Assembly (NCBI GenBank): GCA_043808035.1
Contig: JAZDFH010000066.1
Span: forward strand, 1-9,934
Direction: 5' to 3'
Length of the DNA stretch: 9,934 nt
Source of the DNA: JAZDFH01 sp043808035
Lineage (GTDB): Bacteria > Patescibacteriota > Minisyncoccia > UBA6257 > Colwellbacteraceae
Shown: piece by piece, positions 5,172 through 9,934 of the stretch
Layout of the letters: every line of letters begins with the position of its first letter
How positions within the stretch are numbered: the stretch's first letter is position 1
The notes under the pieces: model-generated
The model's database searches: none
Told to the model about the DNA's origin: nothing
Seen by the model: only the letters and a program-made list of their open reading frames with translations
Position numbers and translations under genes: made by a program

Positions 5172-7337
5172 ATGACATATAACAAAAAAAATATAAAAAA
5201 TATCGTTGTTGGTCTCTTTACCGCTATTGTATTGGTCGGTACTATGACAGGGGTTAATGCAGCCACATTCAATACGTCCGGAGGGGATTCTCCGGTTTTG
5301 CGAGTATCGAATTATACACAATATCCTGATTCAAGCGCTCATTGGGGAATCAGTGCATCTGCAAATCAGAACGATGTATTAAGCTTTTTGATTTCGTATC
5401 ACAATACATCAGGGGAAGATGCATGTGATGTCCGCATCAGACTTAATTTGCCATCAACCATCTCAAATGGGCAGGCTATTCCGGCGACAGTGTGGGCGGA
5501 TAATGCATCGGCTGTTACGGGGAATGTTGTCGTGTATACGAATTTTTCCGGTAGTCGAAATATTTCTCAAGTAACAGGATATGATTCAGTACGTTGGTAT
5601 GCCGGTCCGTCATCGGACTTGATGACATTGCCATTTAGCCAAAGTGGTACGGAACTCCTTTCTACGAATGGTCTTCGAATAGGTAACATTCAACCTGATC
5701 GGAGCGGATACATTGTTGCGCGGGCACAAATTGGTACTCAAGGCCAAACAAGCAGCGTACAACCAACTGCCGTAACACGAAGTACAGCGAATGTTTCGGA
5801 AACAACGATAACGTTGCAGGGTTCGGGAGATCCGAATAATACATCAACTGATGCATGGTTCGAGTATGGTACAACGACTTCATTGGGACGTACGACTTCT
5901 ACTTCTAGTCTTGGATCAGGGGATAGTGAACAAGATTACTCGATCTATGTCTCTAGTCTTTCTTCTAACACGACATATTATTATCGCGCGGTCACGCGTA
6001 ACTATAATGGTACCGCATATGGCTCGATCTATAACTTCACGACAAATCAGACTCAATTACAACAAGGAGATGCTCCGCTTGCAACAACAAATGTTTCTTC
6101 CGGCATTTCAGAGACAAGTGCGACATTGAATGGATCAGTGACACCTCGAAATTCGTATACCGATACATGGTTCGAGTATGGCACAACAATGTCATTGGGT
6201 TGGACAACCGTGACGCAAAGTGTTGGATCAAGTAATTATTCTCAATTGGTCCAAAAGAATGTTTCGAACCTTTCAGTAAATATGACTTACTATTATCGTG
6301 TTGTGGCGCGCAATTCATATGGCACTACTTACGGTAATATCGCGAGCTTTGCCACGGGGCAGGGATATATGCCTGCCATCGGGAATACTCCATATACGAC
6401 GACATATCCTGCTTCGAATATTGCATCAACAGGTGTCACGTTGAATGGATCAGTGAACTCGAATGGATATTCAACGAATGTGTGGTTCGAATATGGTCGA
6501 ACAAATACATTCGGAACCCGTACGGTAACAAATAACGTCGGTTCCGGAACAGGGCTTCTGAATCGTTATCAAAACATTGGAAGTCTCACAGCAAATACGA
6601 CCTATTACTATCGTGTTGTTGCCCAGAACGCGTATGGCACATCATATGGTTCAGTGGTGACTTTCACAACAGTAGGCGCGCAGACGAGTGCGAGTGGAGT
6701 TGAATATAGTGGTATCCTTGCAAGTTTGTCGAGTATTGCGAATAAATTGGCAAACTTGAGTTCGTCATTGACGAGTAGTAAAAATGAAACATATACGGCA
6801 ATCACGGTAGGGGAGGAACAGCATGTCACTTTTACACTGAACAGTGATAAAGACAAAGCGAAACAGGGAGAAGAGGTTACTATTACCGCAGAGATTTTTT
6901 CGCCCGTTACATTAAAGAATAGTAAACTTGTTTTGACGCTCGATAAGAATATGGGATGCGAAAATATTTTTGCGGCATTCCCTATTACAGACTTCACAAA
7001 ACAGGGAGAAACATTTACTTTTGACCTTGGAACAATTGCTGCAAATTCAATTCAGACATATAAATTTAACGTAACCATTTCGAAAGATACTCCTATAGAT
7101 AGCACTGTTACAGCTACGGGGGTTTTACTTTCGCAGCACGCAGATAATGGTGAGCAATGTAGTGTAAGTGATGCAGCAACCATTACTGTTGCATCATCAA
7201 ACGGTTTTCTTGCAAATATATTTTCCGGTATGTTTGGAGGAAGTATCGGGAGAACCATCCTTCCGTTAGTAGTAGCGATTTTGATTGCTATTGGACTGGT
7301 CATTCTTGGACGTAAAATCATTGAACTTATTTCATAG
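5172..7337 (+). CDS. Secreted, C-terminally anchored surface protein with three fibronectin-III-like repeats
   Basis: 721 residues. A signal peptide (KKNIKN, hydrophobic 11-29, likely cleavage after VNA at 30) directs export. Residues ~31-190 form a beta-rich domain with a DUF11-like segment (DVLSFLISYHNTSGEDACDVRIRLNLP at about 68-94). Three Ig/FN3-like repeats follow (about 198-292, 303-396, 409-500). Each has a WFEYG motif and ends in a tyrosine-corner strand like TTYYYRVVARNSYGTTYG...FTT. A Ser/Leu-rich linker (511-538) leads to a second DUF11-like domain (~545-672). A hydrophobic segment (about 694-714), then RK and a short tail, anchors it in the membrane. This is the layout of CPR surface or adhesion proteins; an S-layer-like or attachment role is inference. 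It lies 121 bp after the cysteine-rich envelope gene and is followed by a strong terminator. No Shine-Dalgarno precedes ATG 5172. Confidence 0.85.
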   Translation: MTYNKKNIKNIVVGLFTAIVLVGTMTGVNAATFNTSGGDSPVLRVSNYTQYPDSSAHWGISASANQNDVLSFLISYHNTSGEDACDVRIRLNLPSTISNGQAIPATVWADNASAVTGNVVVYTNFSGSRNISQVTGYDSVRWYAGPSSDLMTLPFSQSGTELLSTNGLRIGNIQPDRSGYIVARAQIGTQGQTSSVQPTAVTRSTANVSETTITLQGSGDPNNTSTDAWFEYGTTTSLGRTTSTSSLGSGDSEQDYSIYVSSLSSNTTYYYRAVTRNYNGTAYGSIYNFTTNQTQLQQGDAPLATTNVSSGISETSATLNGSVTPRNSYTDTWFEYGTTMSLGWTTVTQSVGSSNYSQLVQKNVSNLSVNMTYYYRVVARNSYGTTYGNIASFATGQGYMPAIGNTPYTTTYPASNIASTGVTLNGSVNSNGYSTNVWFEYGRTNTFGTRTVTNNVGSGTGLLNRYQNIGSLTANTTYYYRVVAQNAYGTSYGSVVTFTTVGAQTSASGVEYSGILASLSSIANKLANLSSSLTSSKNETYTAITVGEEQHVTFTLNSDKDKAKQGEEVTITAEIFSPVTLKNSKLVLTLDKNMGCENIFAAFPITDFTKQGETFTFDLGTIAANSIQTYKFNVTISKDTPIDSTVTATGVLLSQHADNGEQCSVSDAATITVASSNGFLANIFSGMFGGSIGRTILPLVVAILIAIGLVILGRKIIELIS
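5763..6671 (+). repeat. Three tandem FN3-like repeat units in the surface protein
   Basis: The WFEYG codons start near 5856, 6168 and 6483, giving a unit length of about 312-315 bp. Shared protein features are a start like SET(S/T)ATLNGSV, WFEYGTT, a VGS linker, SNTTYYYR and YGxxYG...F(A/T)T. The units have diverged at DNA level, so this is an old internal duplication kept by selection on the fold. Confidence 0.8.
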
Positions 7338-7360
7338 TTTTGGGATGATAGCTCCTAAAT

Positions 7361-7394
7361 TCAAAAAACACCTTTTATAAAAGGTGTTTTTTGA
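7361..7394. terminator. Bidirectional intrinsic terminator between convergent genes
   Basis: A 34-nt perfect palindrome: TCAAAAAACACCTTTTA (7361-7377) and its exact reverse complement (7378-7394). On either strand it gives a stem with ACACC/GGTGT and a following T6 run. It lies 23 bp after the stop of the surface-protein gene and 32 bp past the gpmI stop, so it serves both convergent transcripts. Confidence 0.9.
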
Positions 7395-7426
7395 TATATT
7401 GTGGACAAGTTAAACACACTAAAGGC

Positions 7427-8938
7427 TTATTGCAGTATCAGGTTATTCCCTGTCATTTCTTTCGGTTTTTTTATATCAAGCAAAGCAAGCACTGTTGGAG
7501 CTATATCGCGTAGTCCTCCGTTTTTTCGTAGCTTGATTTGTTTTTTGTGTGGAGAAACCACTATGCACGGAACCGGGTTGATTGTATGTGACGTTCGCCA
7601 TTTGGGACGTTGATCTTCAATATTGCCGTGATCAGCGAAGATTATGGCAGTCCCTTGTTTTTCGAGAATTTTTTTCGTAATCATTCCTACACACTCGTCG
7701 ACAACGGATACGGCTTTTAAACACGCCGGTATAACTCCTGTATGTCCAACCATGTCTCCATTTACCAAATTCACCACGATGAGATCGTAATAATCTTTGT
7801 CAATCTCCGTCAGTAGGCGGTCTGTAACTTCATAGAGGCTCATCTCAGGCTTAAGGTCATACGTTGCTACTTTCGGTGATGGGACGAATATTCGTGTTTC
7901 GTTTTGATAAGAAGTCTCCCGTTGTCCGTTTAAAAAGAATGTTACATGAGGATATTTTTCGGTTTCTGATATCCGCAGTTGTTTCAATCTATTGTTACTG
8001 ACGATTTCTCCTAAAAGATTTTTTATCGTTATGTCTTTGAATGCAACATGTGCGTTAATCGGCTTATAGAATTGTGTCATGGCAACATAGTATATGCGTA
8101 ATGGGTCGCGTTGCCATCCATCAAACTGTTTTTCAACAATCGCTTGCGTTAGTTGACGTGTCCGATCAGTCCGATAGTTGAAAAAAATAATCGCATCTTT
8201 TTCTTTTACGCCGTTGTATCCAACGTATTTTACAGGAATAATAAATTCATCTGTTTCGTTGCGATTATAACACTGTTGCATGTGTTTAAGGGGATTAGAA
8301 AACGTGTCGGCTTCTCCTTTCACGATACAGTCATACGCGCGTTTTGTTCGGTCCCATCTTTTATCTCTATCCATGGCATAATATCTGCCTGATATTGTAA
8401 TGATATCTCCGATTTGTAAACGTAAGAGTTTTTTCTTAAGTTTTATAATATTTTTAATACTCGAAGTGGGAGGGGCATCTCTTCCATCGGTGATAACGTG
8501 TATATATACATCAGAAAAGTTATTTTCTTTGCATAAATGAAGTAAGGCGAAAAGATGCGTCATATGTGCATGTATGCCTTCTGTTTGGAGCAGCCCGATA
8601 CAATGGAGTGTGGATTTATGCTTTTTACAGTGCCGGATGGCATTTAGAAATGCTTTATTTTTAAAAAATGTTTTATCTTTTATCGATTCATTGATGCGAG
8701 GAAGTGATTCGAGGATTATACGCCCTGATCCGATGGTTAAATGTCCGACTTCAGAATTTCCTTGGTAGTTTTTTGGCAACCCGACATGTTCACCTGATGC
8801 ATGTAACAACGTATGAGGGTATTCACGCATTAATATATCCGTTTGCGGGGTATCTCCTTGCGCAATAGCATTATTTTTTTTACTCGCTCTATAACCCCAT
8901 CCGTCTCGGATAATGAGCACAACCGGTTTTTTTTTCAT
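7427..8938 (-). CDS. gpmI: 2,3-bisphosphoglycerate-independent phosphoglycerate mutase
   Basis: 503 residues, near the usual ~510. It interconverts 3- and 2-phosphoglycerate in glycolysis using a two-manganese alkaline-phosphatase-type centre. The core motifs are complete: metal ligand Asp12 (RDGWG), phospho-acceptor Ser62 in GNSEVGHLTIGSGR, DGRDAPPTS (151-159), GRYYAMDRDKRWDR (184-197), FFNYRTDRTRQL (252-263), DMVGHTG (395-401), ADHGN (435-439) and SHT (450-452). I chose ATG 8938 because MKKKPVVLIIRDGWG is the normal family N-terminus. An in-frame ATG at 8986 would add 16 unrelated residues and overlap the likely promoter. Small departures from the usual consensus are Arg11 for Leu before DGWG and NGDMVGH for NPDMVGH. 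It is transcribed convergently with the surface-protein gene and divergently from aroA. Confidence 0.97.
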   Translation of the reverse strand: MKKKPVVLIIRDGWGYRASKKNNAIAQGDTPQTDILMREYPHTLLHASGEHVGLPKNYQGNSEVGHLTIGSGRIILESLPRINESIKDKTFFKNKAFLNAIRHCKKHKSTLHCIGLLQTEGIHAHMTHLFALLHLCKENNFSDVYIHVITDGRDAPPTSSIKNIIKLKKKLLRLQIGDIITISGRYYAMDRDKRWDRTKRAYDCIVKGEADTFSNPLKHMQQCYNRNETDEFIIPVKYVGYNGVKEKDAIIFFNYRTDRTRQLTQAIVEKQFDGWQRDPLRIYYVAMTQFYKPINAHVAFKDITIKNLLGEIVSNNRLKQLRISETEKYPHVTFFLNGQRETSYQNETRIFVPSPKVATYDLKPEMSLYEVTDRLLTEIDKDYYDLIVVNLVNGDMVGHTGVIPACLKAVSVVDECVGMITKKILEKQGTAIIFADHGNIEDQRPKWRTSHTINPVPCIVVSPHKKQIKLRKNGGLRDIAPTVLALLDIKKPKEMTGNNLILQ

Positions 8939-8947
8939 ATTGTCATT

Positions 8948-8956
8948 ATTGTAGCA
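8948..8956 (-). promoter_or_regulatory. gpmI: Extended -10 promoter element for gpmI
   Basis: On the minus strand TGCTACAAT (8956 to 8948) is an extended -10 (TGn plus TACAAT). No good -35 is seen 16-18 bp upstream. Transcription would start near 8941, only a few bases before ATG 8938, giving an almost leaderless mRNA, which fits the missing Shine-Dalgarno. It rests on consensus match only. Confidence 0.4.
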
Positions 8957-8995
8957 TAAAATATTTTCTTTTAAGGCTTTGTACACATACGTTTA

Positions 8996-9025
8996 TTGAC
9001 AGTCGTCACGTGATAGCGGTATCGT
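8996..9025 (+). promoter_or_regulatory. Promoter candidate for the aroA leader transcript
   Basis: A perfect -35 TTGACA (8996-9001), an 18-bp spacer containing the palindrome TCACGTGA (9006-9013), then a weak -10 TATCGT (9020-9025). Initiation would be near 9031-9033, placing the first attenuator segment at the very 5' end of the RNA and the leader ATG about 10 nt in. TATTAT at 9025-9030 is a better -10 hexamer but has the wrong spacing from TTGACA. Confidence 0.4.
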
Positions 9026-9042
9026 ATTATATATACAAAAAT

Positions 9043-9111
9043 ATGAATTACACAGTGTCGAAACAGAGCTTTTATTTTTTTACTTTTTTTACCCTCGCCC
9101 ACGGGAGTTGA
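9043..9111 (+). CDS. Leader peptide, 22 aa, rich in Phe/Tyr
   Basis: ATG 9043-9045 to TGA 9109-9111. The peptide begins MNYTVSKQS, continues FYFFTFFTL and ends AHGS. Codons 10-16 (9070-9090) are Phe-Tyr-Phe-Phe-Thr-Phe-Phe, so six of seven are aromatic, and Tyr3 is a seventh. This closely resembles the E. coli pheA leader peptide ([15 protein letters not shown]), whose translation senses charged tRNA-Phe. It would act in cis by ribosome position, the peptide itself being disposable. No Shine-Dalgarno is present, but a start near 9032 would make a nearly leaderless mRNA. Caution: Phe codons arise easily in a T-run. What raises confidence is the ATG-to-stop frame, the position of the stop inside the antiterminator arm, and the aromatic-pathway gene downstream. 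Confidence 0.55.
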   Translation: MNYTVSKQSFYFFTFFTLAHGS

Positions 9112-9137
9112 TTTTTGTATAACCTTTAAAGATGAAA

Positions 9138-9171
9138 ATACAAAAACCTCCCGTTCGGGAGGTTTTTGTAT
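9138..9171. terminator. Strong intrinsic terminator upstream of aroA
   Basis: ATACAAAAACCTCCCG (9138-9153), loop TT, then the exact reverse complement (9156-9171). The GC-rich core CCTCCCG/CGGGAGG is followed by T5 on either strand. It lies in the aroA 5' leader, not behind any gene, and between divergently transcribed genes, which only makes sense as an attenuator or as the end of a small leader RNA. Confidence 0.85.
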
Positions 9172-9194
9172 ATCTGTCGGAATACATATAAAAA

Positions 9195-9842
9195 ATGAAA
9201 AATACAAAACAAAAAGATCATACGATTGATAAACGGCAAATAAAAAGAGTTGCTATTATGATGCAAGGATCAAAGAGCTATACGAATAGAGCACTTATCA
9301 TGGCTGCACTCACAGAGGGGCAGACATGTATCCGAGGGTACTCAAAAAGTGATGATAGTACCGCCTTAATAAAAGCTTTACGGCAAGTTGGCGTTTCGGT
9401 CTCTGAAAATGGAGATGAACTTCTTATTCAGGGAAAAGGGAACGTATGGACACAGGTCTCCGCTTCAGTGAATGTTGGGCATGCAGGTACTGCTGCTCGT
9501 CTTTTTTTAGCACTTGCCGCATATATTCCGGGGACGATTATTATTGATGGTTCTGAACGGTTACGTGAACGTCCGATTACTGATCTTGTGCAGGCGTTAC
9601 AGGCGCTTGGAACGACGATTGATTATTTAGAACATGAAGGGGCGCTTCCGATTCGTGTTCAAGGAGGAAATTTGAAAGGCGGAGATGTTGCTCTCAATGG
9701 TAGTGTGAGTAGTCAATATATCTCTGCATTGTTATTGATTTCACCAGTATTAGAAAAGGGGCTTGCGATACATATCGTCGGTGAACAGATATCAAATAGG
9801 ACTTACGCACTCAACGCAAATCTCGTCCCCATTCTGGCATAA
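9195..9842 (+). CDS. aroA: 3-phosphoshikimate 1-carboxyvinyltransferase (EPSP synthase), truncated by an insertion sequence
   Basis: The enzyme joins shikimate 3-phosphate and phosphoenolpyruvate, the sixth step of the shikimate pathway to Phe, Tyr and Trp. The N-terminal half is clear: GSKSYTNRALIMAAL (25-39, substrate-binding Lys27, Ser28, Arg32), VGHAGTAAR (94-102), DGSERLRERPITDLVQAL (118-135) and GSVSSQYISALLLISP (169-184). The usual length is ~430 residues. Here similarity stops near GEQIS (196-200), where the family continues with (K/R)PYIDMTL. The frame then continues through foreign DNA to TAA 9840-9842, which lies inside the transposase gene on the other strand. The product lacks the second half and should be inactive, so this is best treated as a disrupted gene. 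GHAGTA in place of GNAGTA resembles, from memory, Bacteroidetes-type enzymes. No Shine-Dalgarno precedes ATG 9195. A putative aromatic attenuator controls it. Confidence 0.9.
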   Translation: MKNTKQKDHTIDKRQIKRVAIMMQGSKSYTNRALIMAALTEGQTCIRGYSKSDDSTALIKALRQVGVSVSENGDELLIQGKGNVWTQVSASVNVGHAGTAARLFLALAAYIPGTIIIDGSERLRERPITDLVQALQALGTTIDYLEHEGALPIRVQGGNLKGGDVALNGSVSSQYISALLLISPVLEKGLAIHIVGEQISNRTYALNANLVPILA

Positions 9843-9934
9843 ACCGCCTTTTGTTCATACCACGATACGCCGTCATGAAGTCTTGTATACTCAAGTTTAA
9901 CAAAAGCGACGAACGAAGCAAAGATGTGATTTCT
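9798..9934 (-). mobile_element. End of an insertion sequence inserted in aroA (continues past the window)
   Basis: At about 9797-9803 aroA similarity stops and the sequence AGGACTTACGCACTC begins. It reads on the minus strand as the 3' end of a transposase whose TAA lies in the first few bases, so the stop sits in or beside the terminal inverted repeat. The exact end and target-site duplication cannot be fixed because the other end is outside the window. Confidence 0.65.
9803..9934 (-). CDS. Transposase, C-terminal fragment (probable IS4/IS701-like DDE family)
   Basis: 43 codons enter from the right edge on the minus strand and end at TAA (9805 to 9803). The sequence includes RNHIFASFVAFVKLEYTRL, then VSWYEQKAVY and a basic, Ala-rich end. 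A helix with NHI.xSFxAFxxLE followed by a (S)WYxxK segment is typical of the end of IS4-superfamily DDE transposases, which cut and paste the element. The DDE catalytic residues are outside the window (the last Glu lies upstream in such proteins), so the family assignment is tentative. Its stop codon overlaps the element's end and its reading direction opposes aroA. Confidence 0.7.
   Translation of the reverse strand, partial: RNHIFASFVAFVKLEYTRLHDGVSWYEQKAVYARMGTRFALSA

Larger units (their letters stand above)
9032..9171 (+). promoter_or_regulatory. Putative Phe/Tyr ribosome-mediated transcription attenuator of aroA
   Basis: Four segments show the classical leader logic. Segment 1, TATACAAAAAT (9032-9042), pairs perfectly over 11 bp with ATTTTTGTATA (9111-9121). 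Segment 2 (9102-9120: CGGGAG, TTGA, TTTTTGTAT) pairs with segment 3 (9138-9153): CGGGAG with CTCCCG 9148-9153, and TTTTTGTAT with ATACAAAAA 9138-9146. This is the antiterminator. Segment 3 also pairs perfectly with segment 4 (9156-9171), the terminator. The leader stop codon, TGA 9109-9111, lies inside segment 2. A ribosome finishing the leader would cover segment 2 and let 3:4 form (off). A ribosome stalled on the aromatic codons 9070-9090 leaves segment 2 free for 2:3 (on). Untranslated RNA would fold 1:2 and 3:4 (off). Pairings were checked by eye. aroA starts 24 nt after segment 4. Confidence 0.6.

Noticed and set aside
8939..8986. Longer gpmI start at 8986
   Set aside because: It adds 16 residues with no family counterpart and spans the extended -10 element. 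The family N-terminus begins at 8938.
9070..9090. T-run as the tail of an intrinsic terminator
   Set aside because: No GC-rich stem lies directly upstream of 9070, so the run is better explained as the aromatic codons of the leader ORF, or as simple AT bias.
9780..9842. Simple frameshift as the cause of the aroA truncation
   Set aside because: None of the expected downstream EPSP synthase motifs was seen after 9800, while the minus strand reads as a transposase C-terminus with its own stop. Insertion explains it better.
1..9934. TGA recoded as glycine (as in some CPR lineages), CRISPR arrays, tRNA or rRNA genes
   Set aside because: The kinase fragment ends properly at TGA, and conserved glycines in the real genes are read from GGN codons. 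No regularly spaced direct repeats, tRNA cloverleaf or rRNA sequence was seen.

Overview
The window looks like part of a small, AT-rich bacterial genome, most likely a Candidate Phyla Radiation (Patescibacteria/Parcubacteria-like) organism. This is inferred from gene style, not from a marker gene. The clues are long AT-rich spacers built of permuted inverted repeats, almost no Shine-Dalgarno sequences, a large repeat-bearing surface protein with an N-terminal signal and a C-terminal membrane anchor, and TGA used as an ordinary stop.

Layout. Positions 2-154 hold the 3' end of a sensor histidine kinase. After a repeat-filled spacer come a TatD-family metal-dependent hydrolase (361-1218) and, past a second repeat-filled spacer, leucyl-tRNA synthetase leuS (1389-3881). 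A 392-bp gene-free region (3882-4273) holds a hairpin/terminator, two tandem copies of a TTGACA promoter-like unit 60 bp apart (the first wrapped around a perfect palindrome), and a hairpin that would hide the ribosome-binding site of the next gene. Two probable cell-envelope genes follow: a membrane-anchored protein with 20 cysteines and no recognised family (4274-5050), and a 721-residue surface protein with three fibronectin-III-like repeats (5172-7337). They are separated by two strong hairpins. A 34-nt perfect palindrome (7361-7394) is a bidirectional terminator between the surface protein and the convergent gpmI (7427-8938, minus strand), the cofactor-independent phosphoglycerate mutase of glycolysis.

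The most interesting part is the divergent spacer between gpmI and aroA (8939-9194). It carries what looks like a complete ribosome-mediated transcription attenuator. There is a promoter-like TTGACA, a 22-codon leader ORF (9043-9111) with six Phe/Tyr codons in seven consecutive positions, and four RNA segments (9032-9042, 9102-9121, 9138-9153, 9156-9171) able to pair as 1:2, 2:3 (antiterminator) or 3:4 (a near-perfect intrinsic terminator). It ends 24 nt before aroA (EPSP synthase, aromatic amino-acid pathway). The logic matches the E. coli pheA leader, but the target gene and probable host are unexpected.

The aroA frame keeps its N-terminal motifs to about residue 200 and then runs into the end of an insertion sequence. 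The C-terminal 43 codons of a transposase are read on the minus strand (9803-9934). In this genome aroA is therefore probably broken by a transposon although its control region remains intact.
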